Shown one piece after another: positions 49,225 through 58,282 of a stretch of 64,000 bases of DNA; within the stretch, counting starts at the first letter, position 1; each line of letters starts with the position of its first letter. The notes below the pieces were generated by a model that did no database searches, was not told where the DNA came from, and saw nothing but the letters and a program-made list of their open reading frames with translations. Position numbers and translations under genes: made by a program. The stretch comes from CAWAHD01 sp963781785 (lineage in GTDB: Bacteria > Planctomycetota > Planctomycetia > Isosphaerales > Isosphaeraceae): the NCBI GenBank assembly GCA_963781785.1, contig CAWAHD010000002.1:2294001-2358000 (forward strand). Reading direction: 5' to 3'.

Positions 49225-50477
49225 GCGGCAGCTATCTAGCTCTGGCCATCCTCGCCGCAGTACTCCTGGCCTCGGCGGGAGGCGGCATGGCCGCCCTGGT
49301 CGCGCGGCGACGAGGGCTCGATCGTTGGTTGTTCACCTACATCCGCGAGCGATCCAGGCGGCATGGGCCGCGGGCCGGCCAACCGGTGCACCTCCTCTTG
49401 TGCATCGCCGATCATTTCGAGCCGGGCAACGGCGGAGTCACTCCGGCCGTCGCCCGCCAGCGGCTCGAGCGCTGGGTGGAAGACTATCCCAGGCTATGCC
49501 AGGGATTGCGTGACAGTGACGGGCGTGCACCTCGACACACGTTCTTCTACCCGATCGAGATGTATAACGAGGCCGAGGTCGATGCCCTGGCCGGGCTGTG
49601 CCGCCTCGGGCTGGGCGAGGTCGAGATTCACCTCCATCACGACAACGACACGGCGGAAAACCTCCAGCGCATGCTCGTCGCATTCAAGAAGTTACTGGCA
49701 CGGCGGCATGGACTGCTCTCCCGGCACCGCCAGACCGGCGCGCTGGCCTACGGCTTCGTGCACGGCAACTGGGCTCTTGATAACTCGAGTCCGGACGGAC
49801 GGCGGTGCGGCGTGAACAACGAGATCGACATCCTCCGCGCAACCGGCTGCTATGCCGACTTCACCCTCCCGTCCACCCCCAGCCAGACTCAGACGCGCAA
49901 GATCAACAGCATTTACTATGCGATCGACGATCCGCTCAGGCCCAAGTCGCACGACTGGGGAATCGACGCCGGCGAGGGCGCCGTGCCGCCCGACGGGCTC
50001 ATGATCATCCAGGGGCCGCTGGTCCTGAACTGGCGGCGGCGCAAGTGCGGAGTTTTTCCTCGGATCGAAAATGGATGTCTTCAGGGCAATCAGCCCCCGG
50101 ACCCCGGCCGCCTCGACGACTGGCTGAGCGCGCACGTTCAGATCGCCGCGCGGCCGGATTGGTTCTTCGTGAAGCTCCACACCCACGGCGCTCCCGAGGG
50201 GAACCAGCGCGTGCTCCTGGGCGAGCCCATGCGCGACTTCCATCGCGCGCTGGCCCGGCGAGCCAGGGAAAACCCGAGCTTCCAGTTCCACTACGTGACG
50301 GCGCGAGAGATGTACAACCTGGTCCGCGCCGCCGAAGCCGGCTGGCAGGGCACCGTCGCCGAGGCGCTCGATTTCGAGCTGGTCCAGAACGGTGCCGAGG
50401 CTTCCCGCCTGATCGAAAAACCGATTGAATCGTCGGAATTCGTTCCGGCCGCTCGAACCATTCACCTGGAAAAGTGA
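49221..50477 (+). CDS. membrane-anchored NodB/polysaccharide-deacetylase-like protein
   Basis: ATG 49221 overlaps the stop of the GT2 gene. 418 residues with an N-terminal membrane helix (LALAILAAVLLASAGGGMAA). The large domain has LLCIADHFEPGNGG, HTFFYPIEMYNEAEVDALAG, EVEIHLHHDNDT, FVHGNWALDNSSPDG, GCYADFTLPSTPSQTQ and FVKLHTHGAPE. The His/Asp-rich pattern resembles a (beta/alpha) barrel of the deacetylase or glycosidase type, but the classical NodB motifs are not exact. Its coupling to a synthase-like GT2 resembles synthase-deacetylase pairs. The function is inferred. Confidence 0.68.
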   Translation: MSGSYLALAILAAVLLASAGGGMAALVARRRGLDRWLFTYIRERSRRHGPRAGQPVHLLLCIADHFEPGNGGVTPAVARQRLERWVEDYPRLCQGLRDSDGRAPRHTFFYPIEMYNEAEVDALAGLCRLGLGEVEIHLHHDNDTAENLQRMLVAFKKLLARRHGLLSRHRQTGALAYGFVHGNWALDNSSPDGRRCGVNNEIDILRATGCYADFTLPSTPSQTQTRKINSIYYAIDDPLRPKSHDWGIDAGEGAVPPDGLMIIQGPLVLNWRRRKCGVFPRIENGCLQGNQPPDPGRLDDWLSAHVQIAARPDWFFVKLHTHGAPEGNQRVLLGEPMRDFHRALARRARENPSFQFHYVTAREMYNLVRAAEAGWQGTVAEALDFELVQNGAEASRLIEKPIESSEFVPAARTIHLEK

Positions 50478-50482
50478 CCGCG

Positions 50483-51409
50483 ATGAATACTCAGAGCATC
50501 TTTCGCAAAGGTATTATTCTGGCGGGTGGCTCAGGCACGCGACTCTATCCGATCACACGCGCCGTCAGCAAACAGCTCCTGCCGATCTATGACAAACCGA
50601 TGATCTATTACCCTCTGTCGACCCTGATGCTCGCCGGTATTCGTCAGGTGCTCCTGATCTCGACTCCCGAGGATATCGGCAGCTTTGAACGAGTGCTGGG
50701 GGACGGCAATCAGCTCGGAATCTCGATCACATATGCCGTCCAGCCCAATCCTGGCGGTCTGGCCCAGGCCTTTTTGATCGGCCGGCAATTCATCGACCAC
50801 GACCGCGTGGCACTGATCCTCGGCGACAACATCTTCTACGGGCAGGGGTTTCAGGCAATGCTCAGTCGCACATGCAGCCGGAAACAGGGAGCAACCGTCT
50901 TTGCCTATCCCGTCAAGGACCCGCAGCGATACGGCGTGGTCGAATTCGACTCCCACAAGCGGGCTATCTCGATCGAGGAGAAACCACCGCAGCCCAGGTC
51001 ACACTACGCGGTCACCGGACTCTACTTCTACGACACTCAAGTCGTGAACATCGCCCGCGGTTTGAAACCGTCCGCACGGGGTGAGCTGGAGATCACCGAC
51101 GTGAATCGTGCGTACCTGGTCCGCGATCAACTTCGAGTTGAGGTCTTCAGTCGCGGCTTTGCCTGGCTTGACACCGGCACGACCGAGTCGTTAATCCAGG
51201 CTGCCAACTATGTCGAGGCGATCGAGTCACGCCAGGGACTGAAGATCGCCTGCATCGAGGAAGTCGCTTACCGCATGGGCTTCATCTCGGCCGAGCAAGT
51301 CGACCAGCTCGCCGCCAAGATCCCCAACGACTATGGCCGGTACCTGAAGGCCGTGATCGACGACCCGGGACCCCGCGATGAGCCCGACTTCGCCTTACGC
51401 CCTGTTTGA
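50483..51409 (+). CDS. rfbA: glucose-1-phosphate thymidylyltransferase
   Basis: 308 residues from ATG 50483, five bases after the previous stop. ILAGGSGTRLYPIT near residue 12 is the nucleotide-binding loop, and SKQLLPIYDKPMIYYPLSTL, LILGDNIFYGQGF, YGVVEFD, SIEEKP and FAWLDTGTTESL are all present. It makes dTDP-glucose from glucose-1-phosphate and dTTP, the first step toward dTDP-rhamnose and other deoxysugars. The dehydratase gene is 7 kb downstream rather than adjacent. Confidence 0.96.
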   Translation: MNTQSIFRKGIILAGGSGTRLYPITRAVSKQLLPIYDKPMIYYPLSTLMLAGIRQVLLISTPEDIGSFERVLGDGNQLGISITYAVQPNPGGLAQAFLIGRQFIDHDRVALILGDNIFYGQGFQAMLSRTCSRKQGATVFAYPVKDPQRYGVVEFDSHKRAISIEEKPPQPRSHYAVTGLYFYDTQVVNIARGLKPSARGELEITDVNRAYLVRDQLRVEVFSRGFAWLDTGTTESLIQAANYVEAIESRQGLKIACIEEVAYRMGFISAEQVDQLAAKIPNDYGRYLKAVIDDPGPRDEPDFALRPV

Positions 51410-51481
51410 TCGAATCGGGTAACTGATCTGGAATTGCCGTCGTGTGGCCAGCCCACGGGTGCTTGTTAGCGGGAACTTTTC

Positions 51482-52153
51482 GTGTTGCCTAACCTGTCCC
51501 ATGACATTCGGCGCTGTGGCGAAACCCCTCGACAGCGGGTGTTCGAAATCGCGTCCAATCCCGCGATGTGGGCTGTCGTTGGCTACCGGTTCTGTCGGTG
51601 GGTCTACGCGCTGAAGGCCCACTGGCTGATCCGAAAACCCTTGAGCCTGCTCGCGGCAATCGTGTCGTTGTTCGCGCAAGTGACATCAGGTATCACGTTG
51701 CCGGCCAGGGCGAGGATTGGACCGGGTCTTTATATCGCGCACACCGGCTACATCGTCGTGAACTCGCAAACGGTCATCGGCGCGAACTGCACGCTCACGC
51801 AAGGCGTGACGATCGGACACGCTGGCGGAGGTCGCGACTCATCCGGAGGAAGTCCTTCGATCGGCGATCGGGTCTATATCGGGCCCGGCGCGGCGATCAT
51901 TGGCCCGATCACGATCGGTGACGACGCGCTCGTCGGCGTCGGTGCCGTCGTGACCCGATCGGTTCCGGCTCGCGGCGTGGTGGTCGGTAATCCGGCGCGG
52001 CTGCTTTCCCGCCATGGGTCGTTTGACTTGATCGAGTATCCTGGTATGCAGTCCGATGCGGCTCGTTTGGCCTCGCTGAGCCATCGCGATGAACCCAGCG
52101 CTGATGTTGTTCCTGGTCATTCCAACGGGTGCCGGGACGAGCTTCTACTCTAG
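51482..52153 (+). CDS. serine acetyltransferase-like hexapeptide-repeat acetyltransferase
   Basis: GTG start at 51482. 223 residues. A short helical N-terminus (NPAMWAVVGYRFCRWVYALK) precedes left-handed beta-helix hexapeptides: GLYIAHTGYIVVNSQTVIGANC, LTQGVTIGHAGG, SIGDRVYIGPGAAIIGPITI and GAVVTRSVPARGVVVGNPA. This is the short CysE-like form common in polysaccharide clusters (EpsH/WcaB-like), with HTG as the likely catalytic His. It probably acetylates a sugar rather than serine. The last ~35 residues have no family counterpart. Confidence 0.87.
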   Translation: MLPNLSHDIRRCGETPRQRVFEIASNPAMWAVVGYRFCRWVYALKAHWLIRKPLSLLAAIVSLFAQVTSGITLPARARIGPGLYIAHTGYIVVNSQTVIGANCTLTQGVTIGHAGGGRDSSGGSPSIGDRVYIGPGAAIIGPITIGDDALVGVGAVVTRSVPARGVVVGNPARLLSRHGSFDLIEYPGMQSDAARLASLSHRDEPSADVVPGHSNGCRDELLL

Positions 52154-52164
52154 GACTACCGACA

Positions 52165-53101
52165 TTGGGTGAGCCGTCGGTCAGCGTCATCATTCCGGCT
52201 TTTCGAGCAGCCCACACGATCGCCAGGGCCATCGATAGCGTGTTGGCCCAGACCCGGGTCCCGGACGAGATCATCGTCGTCGACGACGGCAGCCCGGACG
52301 ATCTGGCTACCGCACTGGCTCAGTACAGTGATCGGGTCGCGCTCATACGCAAGACGAATGGCGGCGCTGCCAGTGCGCAATCTGGGAATCGAACATTCAC
52401 ACGGTGAGCTGCTCGCATTCCTGGACGCCGACGATTACTGGGAACCGACCAAGCTCGGGAGGCAACTGGAGATCCTGGAGGCGCATCCCGAGGTAGTGCT
52501 GGTCGCGGGCCGATTCTTTGCCCAACCGCCCGGTGGCGCGCGAAGCAGGCTGCTTCCCGATCTTGACGACGGGCGGTTCGGCCGGGTTTTGGTGCTCGGC
52601 GGAGCCGAAGCGTTCGAGATCGCAATGAATGTCTGGACGACGACGGTTCTCGTTCGACGCTCGAGTCTCAACGGCCATCGCTTTGTTTCGGGCCTGGAAC
52701 CGGCCGAGGATCGCGATCTCTGGGTCCGGCTGATTCTCTCCGGCCCGGTCTTCATGGAGGCCCAGCCGCTGGCGACCTGGGTACTGGAGCCCGGGTCCCT
52801 GTCGCGGTCCAGCCTCGACGTCGACTGCACCAACATGCTGCGCGTCGTCCGCCGCAACGCGACGCTCCTGGGCCCTCGCGGGCTCCGGTTCTGGGAGGCT
52901 CATACCTTTGGTCGATGGGCTGGGAACCTGCTGGCGCAGGGAAGGCCCCGCGATGCGATCAAATACGCCTTCGCACACGTGCGCCTCCAGCCCCTTTCCA
53001 TGGTCGCCTGGCGGATTCTCATGAAAAGCCTGGCAATCTCGGTGCTGCCCAAGGCGCGTTCACGAGCACCCAAAGAGCAAGACGGTTACAGACTACGATG
53101 A
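52165..53101 (+). CDS. GT2-family glycosyltransferase, one frameshift
   Basis: The start is uncertain (TTG 52165, or GTG 52129 overlapping the previous gene). VSVIIPAFRAAHTIARAID and EIIVVDDGSPDDLA are in one frame. RNLGIEHSHGELLAFLDADD, with the DADD metal site, is in another. They join at 52374-52382, where adding GC to TGCGCAATC restores GGAASARNLGIEH. About 312 residues, with EDRDLWVRLILSG in the acceptor domain. The stop overlaps the next start. Confidence 0.78.
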
Positions 53102-54309
53102 GCAAACCAGACTCGGTTCTCCTGGAATCAATCCCCAGCGCTGACAATCGCCTGAGCTCTCCCCTGCGTGTTACCCACGTGGTGGTGTCTCTCGACACCG
53201 GTGGTCTCGAGCGGATCGTTGTGGATCTGATCCGGTTTGGTCGTGCGCGAGGTCACGATCCTTCGGTGATCTGCCTGGAACGGCCAGGCACCCTCGCCGG
53301 CCAGGTCGAGGGGCTCGGGATCCCTGTCCTGTGTGCCGACAAGCGACCGGGTCTGCGATTCGGCACCGTCGGTCGACTCCGCGAACTGCTGAGACAGTTG
53401 AAGCCCGACGTCGTCCACACCCATCAGATCGGCGCGCTCCTGTACGCGGGGCCGGCCGCGCGGCGAGAAAATGTCCCCGTCGTCGTGCACACCGAGCACA
53501 TCAACAACGTTGCCAAAAGCCCGACCCTGAACAAGAAGGTTCGCACTCGATTGCTCTGGGCACTGGCCGGGAGTTTTGCAGACCGATTCTGCTGCGTCTC
53601 CGAAGACGTTGCCGAGGCGGCCAGAGCTTACGGGACGGTCCCTCGCCGCAAGGTCAGCGTCGTCTTGAACGGAATCGACACGGCCGCGTTTGATTCGACC
53701 GGCGACCGTGATTCCCTGCGGCAGCGCTTGAAAATTCCCGCGGGTGTCCCGGTCATCGGCACCGTGGGCAGGCTGCACGAAGTGAAAAGGCAGGATCTGC
53801 TGATTCGCGGCTTCGCAAACATCGCCAGCCTTGATCCGCAGCCTCACTTGCTTCTGGTTGGCGACGGACCTGAGCTCGAATCCCTGCGAGGACTGGCTGC
53901 ACGGCTTGGACTTGCGCAGCGCGTTCACTTCGCGGGCTATCAGGCCCGTCCCGAGCATTTCCTGCATTTGATGGATATCTTCGCCTTGACGAGTCGGCTC
54001 GAGGGGATGCCGCTGGCCATCCTCGAGGCTTGGGCCGCGGGCCTGCCGGTCATCGCCTCGCGAGTCGGCGGTGTGCCTGCCATCGTCAGGGAAGGCGAGA
54101 CGGGCGTCCTGTTCGATCCCGGGGATGAGGCAGCCCTCAGCCAGGCGATCAGCCGGCTGCTCTCCGATCCCAGCGAGGCTCGGCGGCTCGGCGAGGCGGG
54201 ACGGGCCTACGTCCGGTCCCGGTTTGATCTGCGGGTCATGGCTCTATCGTACGAGGAACATTATCGAGAACTGCTCCGTGGCTCGGGCAGAATGCCGCCC
54301 AACGACTGA
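53098..54309 (+). CDS. GT4-family glycosyltransferase
   Basis: ATG 53098 overlaps the GT2 stop as ATGA. 403 residues. THVVVSLDTGGLERIVVDLI, HTHQIGALLYAGPAA, CCVSEDVAEAARAYG, TVGRLHEVKRQDLLIRGF, LLLVGDGPELESLR and SRLEGMPLAILEAWAAGLPV (E-x7-E). It is close to the EpsD/EpsF/PelF-like GT4 group. Translational coupling with the GT2 suggests consecutive steps on the same acceptor. Confidence 0.92.
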   Translation: MSKPDSVLLESIPSADNRLSSPLRVTHVVVSLDTGGLERIVVDLIRFGRARGHDPSVICLERPGTLAGQVEGLGIPVLCADKRPGLRFGTVGRLRELLRQLKPDVVHTHQIGALLYAGPAARRENVPVVVHTEHINNVAKSPTLNKKVRTRLLWALAGSFADRFCCVSEDVAEAARAYGTVPRRKVSVVLNGIDTAAFDSTGDRDSLRQRLKIPAGVPVIGTVGRLHEVKRQDLLIRGFANIASLDPQPHLLLVGDGPELESLRGLAARLGLAQRVHFAGYQARPEHFLHLMDIFALTSRLEGMPLAILEAWAAGLPVIASRVGGVPAIVREGETGVLFDPGDEAALSQAISRLLSDPSEARRLGEAGRAYVRSRFDLRVMALSYEEHYRELLRGSGRMPPND

Positions 54310-54398
54310 CCTTCGGCTGGGGGAATCGATGACTCTGACTGGCTGCCTCAGCCGGCGGAGCGGCTGTCGCGGGCGACCGCTCAGGGGATCGACTTGTC

Positions 54399-55538
54399 AT
54401 GAGCACAGACCAGGATCGCACCGTCGTGCAGCTCCTCGACTTTCACCCGGCGAGCTCCCGGACGATGGACATTTTTCTGTTACGGGTGGCCGAGACACTT
54501 CGTGATCGCGGCTGGCGCACGGTCCACATCTTCAGTGGCGATCCTCCGGAACCTTTCCGAGCAAGGCTCCAGGCGATCGATTCTGTCTATCATCTGTCAG
54601 ATTTTCCGATCAACTGGCGGCGCGCCAAGCGGCTCGCCGGGCTGATCCGCCCCTATCGCCCTCAGATCATCCAGACCACATTCATGTCGGCGTTTGACGC
54701 TCCGCTCTGGTGGTTGAAACGGGCGAGCCACGCACGGTACTGGGTTGTCGCCGACCATTCGAGCGGAGCTTGCTCCCCGAAGAACGCGGTCAAGAAGCTC
54801 GCAGCGAGGGCGCGAGGAGCGATGGCTGACTGGGTCATCGACCGCGTGGTCGCCGTTTCCGACTACGTCGCGCGGCGGGACATCGAGGACAACGGGCTCC
54901 CGCCCGGGAAGGTCAGGACCATTTACAACGGCGTGGATGTCGAGCGGTTCCACCCCGATGGCAACCACTCGGCGAAAAACGGGGCGGTGACGATTGTTTT
55001 TGCCGGCCAGCTCATCCCTGAAAAAGGCGTTGATTTGCTCATTCAGGCACTACGACGTGTCTCGGACGGGACGGAACAACCCCTGCGCCTGAAAATTGCC
55101 GGCAAAGGCCATCAAAGGAGCGCGCTCGAGCAGCTCGCGAGCGAGCTGCTTCCCGGCAAGGTCGAGTTCGTCGGTCAGGTCGAAGATGTGCCGGCGCTTT
55201 TTCGATCGGCTGACCTGGCGGTCTTCCCCTCGCGGTGGGAGGAAGCCTTCGGGCTCGTCGTGGCGGAGGCAATGGCGTGCGGAACTCCGGTGATCGCCTC
55301 CGACGCCGGGGGCATTCCCGAGGTCATCGGCCGCGACGGCCGCCACGGGTTGGTTTTTCGCAACGGGGACGTCGAGGACCTGGAACGCCAGATCCGCGTG
55401 CTCTTGGCCGCCCCGGAGCTCCGGCTGCGGATGAGTCGCGCTGCGCGGGAACGAACGGAACGGGAGTTCTCGATCACGAGAATGGTCGACGAGTACGTTT
55501 CTCTGTATGAAGAACTGGCCCCGCGCACCGGCGGGTAG
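54399..55538 (+). CDS. GT4-family glycosyltransferase
   Basis: 379 residues. N-terminal VVQLLDFHPASSRTMDIFLL, middle VIDRVVAVSDYVARRDI and VRTIYNGVDVERFHP, then VFAGQLIPEKGVDLLIQAL, LKIAGKGHQRSALEQ and SRWEEAFGLVVAEAMACGTP (E-x7-E motif). A complete GT-B enzyme with normal length. Specificity unknown. Confidence 0.92.
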   Translation: MSTDQDRTVVQLLDFHPASSRTMDIFLLRVAETLRDRGWRTVHIFSGDPPEPFRARLQAIDSVYHLSDFPINWRRAKRLAGLIRPYRPQIIQTTFMSAFDAPLWWLKRASHARYWVVADHSSGACSPKNAVKKLAARARGAMADWVIDRVVAVSDYVARRDIEDNGLPPGKVRTIYNGVDVERFHPDGNHSAKNGAVTIVFAGQLIPEKGVDLLIQALRRVSDGTEQPLRLKIAGKGHQRSALEQLASELLPGKVEFVGQVEDVPALFRSADLAVFPSRWEEAFGLVVAEAMACGTPVIASDAGGIPEVIGRDGRHGLVFRNGDVEDLERQIRVLLAAPELRLRMSRAARERTEREFSITRMVDEYVSLYEELAPRTGG

Positions 55539-55698
55539 CCCGGTTCGGGGGACCAGCGCAAACCGTTCCATCCACAGCCAGCCTCGCGAACCCACGCTAT
55601 GCTGCGATCAGGGACGGCCGGTCGGGACGGCACACTCGTCTCGTCCTTCGGCTCCCGATGTTTCTCCACGCGACGATTGACGTCCGGGACGCGAGGGC

Positions 55699-57111
55699 AT
55701 GGTCCCTGACTTGTTTGCAACGGCCAATCTTTCACGGATGGCGCTCTTGTTCAGCCACAGGCTTGCAGCACCGAATGCCATGATCAACAAAGATGCGATC
55801 GTCGCGCACTCGCACGTGGCGGCCCCACAAACGACCGGAGCCTGGGCAAGAATCCTGGCGCTGGCCCTCGCGTGGACGTGGGTCTGGGCTCCTGGCGCCC
55901 CGGCCGCCGACTACTGGGTTGGTCCCAAGGGCCGTGACGCCAGGGGCCAGGGCAGCCGAACCCGCCCGGCGGCGACTCTTCAGTTCGTGGCGGACCGAGT
56001 TCGCCCCGGCGACACCGTGCACGTTCTCGATGGCGACTATGCAGGCGTTGACGTACGCCACGGGGGCACCCGCGGTGCACCGATCGTCTTCAAAGCGGAG
56101 GGGAAACGCGCCCGGATCGTGCGGCGGAACGCCAAGACTCCCGACGGAATCAATATTGAGGGTGCCGACTACGTCGTCATGAGCGGCTTCATCGTCAACC
56201 AGATGCCGCGCGCGGGCGTACGTGCCGCCGTCGGCTCGCATCTGACGATCATCGGAATTCATGCCGAGGGCAACAACTCCTGGGGAATCTTCACGGCCCA
56301 TTGCGACGATGTCGCGATCGTCGGCAACCAGGTCTCGGGTTCCGTGAGAGAGCACGGGATCTACGTCAGCAACAGTGGAGATCGGCCCTTGATCCGCGCG
56401 AATATCCTCTCAAACAATCGGGGATGCGGCATCCACATGAACGGAGATCTCGGGCAGGGGGGGGATGGAATCATCTCCGGAGCACTCGTTGAGAACAACG
56501 TCATCTTCGAGAATGGCAAGGGAGGCGGGTCGGCCATCAACTGCGACGGCGTGCAGGACTCGAAATTTCAGAATAACCTTTTATATAATAACCGCGCTGG
56601 TGGAATTTCGCTGTTCCGGGGCGACGGAGCAGCCGGTTCGACCGGCAACTCCCTGATCAACAACACGATCGTCCAGGCGGCCGATGCCCGGTGGGCAGTC
56701 AACATCACGGGCCAGAGCACGAACAACCTGATTGCGAATAATATCCTGCTCCACAAAGGGTCGAAGGGGAGCATCACCGTGTCCGCCGACTCGCTGCCCG
56801 GTCTGCGCAGCGACCATAACATTGTCGTTGATCGATTCTCGGCCGACGACGGCGGCCGATTCATCCAACTGGCAGAGTGGCGATCCGCCACCGGGCTGGA
56901 TCAGCACTCCCGGGTGGCCAGACCGCAAGATCTGTTCGTCCACCCCGATTCGAGCGATTACAATCTCCGCGCCGGGAGTCCAGCACTCGATGCAGCCGAT
57001 CCGGCGCTGGCGCCTGATTCCGACATCGAAAGCAAGAAACGCCCGTTCGGTGCCCGCCCGGACATCGGCGCTTACGAAGCGAATGACCGCAAAGCCCGCG
57101 GCAAACGTTAG
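55699..57111 (+). CDS. secreted right-handed beta-helix protein (pectate-lyase-like fold)
   Basis: The start is uncertain: Met codons at 55699, 55738 and 55780 precede a hydrophobic signal (ILALALAWTWVWAPGAPAA), whose likely cleavage gives ADYWVGPKG. ADYWVGPKGRDARGQGSRTR with RPGDTVHVLDGDYAG is the usual start of DUF1565/beta-helix proteins. Repeats follow: NSWGIFTAHCDDVAIVGNQV, GIYVSNSGDRPLIRANIL, ALVENNVIFENG and NSLINNTIVQA. It ends with SPALDAADPALAPDSDIESK and RPDIGAYE. Probably a polysaccharide lyase, epimerase or binding protein; catalytic residues cannot be assigned. Confidence 0.85.
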   Translation: MVPDLFATANLSRMALLFSHRLAAPNAMINKDAIVAHSHVAAPQTTGAWARILALALAWTWVWAPGAPAADYWVGPKGRDARGQGSRTRPAATLQFVADRVRPGDTVHVLDGDYAGVDVRHGGTRGAPIVFKAEGKRARIVRRNAKTPDGINIEGADYVVMSGFIVNQMPRAGVRAAVGSHLTIIGIHAEGNNSWGIFTAHCDDVAIVGNQVSGSVREHGIYVSNSGDRPLIRANILSNNRGCGIHMNGDLGQGGDGIISGALVENNVIFENGKGGGSAINCDGVQDSKFQNNLLYNNRAGGISLFRGDGAAGSTGNSLINNTIVQAADARWAVNITGQSTNNLIANNILLHKGSKGSITVSADSLPGLRSDHNIVVDRFSADDGGRFIQLAEWRSATGLDQHSRVARPQDLFVHPDSSDYNLRAGSPALDAADPALAPDSDIESKKRPFGARPDIGAYEANDRKARGKR

Positions 57112-57209
57112 ACTCTTGTGGCGACTTGATCATACCTTCTCATCTTGACGGATCGGTCGGCGGTGTGCCAACTGATCGTTGACTTCTTTCGAACTTCCGC
57201 GAGGTACCC

Positions 57210-58085
57210 ATGTCGGACAAACTTCTTCGTGTCGCCCCGCTCGCACCCACCAAAGACTTTTTTCGGGTCGATGAACTTTATCAGCCCGAGATGCCCGCGC
57301 GGTCGCACAGAGTTGTCGCCGTCATGCCGGCGTACAACGCCGAGCTGACCTTGGCCGCAACTCTCGCCGACTTTCCAAGGGGATCGGTGGACGATATCAT
57401 CCTCGTCGATGACTGTAGCCGCGATCGCACCGTGGAAGTCGCCACCGAGATGGGCCTGACGGTCATTCGACATGGCAAGAACAAAGGATACGGCGGCAAC
57501 CAGAAGACCTGTTACAAGTACGCCCTGGAGACGGGGGCCGACGTCATCGTGATGATCCATCCGGATTACCAGTACGATAGCCGCGTCATCCCCAGCGCGG
57601 TCAACTTCATCGAGCTGGGAATCTGCGACGTGGTTCTGGGTAGCCGGGTTCGATCCCGGAGCGAAGCCCTGTCCGGCGGTATGCCGGCGTGGAAGTACAT
57701 CGCGAACCGCGGATTGACCGGCATTCAGAACATCGCGCTCGGGCAGAACCTGGGCGACTTTCACTCGGGCTTTCGGGTCTATCGCCGCGAGGTGCTCGAA
57801 ACGGTGCCTTTCGAGCGGAATTCCGACGACTTCGTCTTTGACTCGCAGTTCCTGGTCCAGGCTGTTCACTTTGGGTTCCGTCTCGGCGATGTGCCCGTCC
57901 CCGTGCGCTATTTCAAGGAAGCCTCGAGCATCAATTTCCGGCGCAGTTGCCGATACGGCGTTCTCACACTGGCCTCCATCGGCCAATGGTACTGCCATAA
58001 ACTCGGTTGGAAATCGCCTCTATTCGCGAATCGGTCGCTTGCTCCTGAGATCCCGACAAGAGAACCAGGTCGAGACGCACAGTGA
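57210..58085 (+). CDS. DPM1/GtrB-like GT2 polyprenyl-phosphate glycosyltransferase
   Basis: GAGGT six bases before ATG 57210. 291 residues. VVAVMPAYNAELTLAATLAD, IILVDDCSRDRTVEVA, the metal site MIHPDYQYDSRV, VVLGSRVRSRSEAL and DFHSGFRVYRREVLETVPFE. There are no C-terminal membrane helices. It likely charges undecaprenyl phosphate with a sugar, which the GT39-like proteins at 59392 and 60942 could use as donor. Confidence 0.9.
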   Translation: MSDKLLRVAPLAPTKDFFRVDELYQPEMPARSHRVVAVMPAYNAELTLAATLADFPRGSVDDIILVDDCSRDRTVEVATEMGLTVIRHGKNKGYGGNQKTCYKYALETGADVIVMIHPDYQYDSRVIPSAVNFIELGICDVVLGSRVRSRSEALSGGMPAWKYIANRGLTGIQNIALGQNLGDFHSGFRVYRREVLETVPFERNSDDFVFDSQFLVQAVHFGFRLGDVPVPVRYFKEASSINFRRSCRYGVLTLASIGQWYCHKLGWKSPLFANRSLAPEIPTREPGRDAQ

Positions 58086-58282
58086 TTCGACTTTCCCGCT
58101 CGCAGCCCTGCTTTACCCTCTGAGCATCCGCGCGGGGTACTGGACACTGCACTCGAACGGGCTTTATGTTTGACCATCAGTATGGCCTGGCAGGAACCGG
58201 GTGAAACGTTCGTGCGCTGGGACCTGGCACCTCGCCGTGTGGTGCCCGCATTCTCGACCAGGGGGGAAGGATAGTCATTAAC

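Noticed and set aside
2578..52382. Programmed ribosomal frameshifting as the cause of the broken frames
   Set aside because: The sites lie in unrelated genes, need shifts of either sign, and have no shared slippery heptamer or downstream structure; loss of bases from the sequence explains them better.
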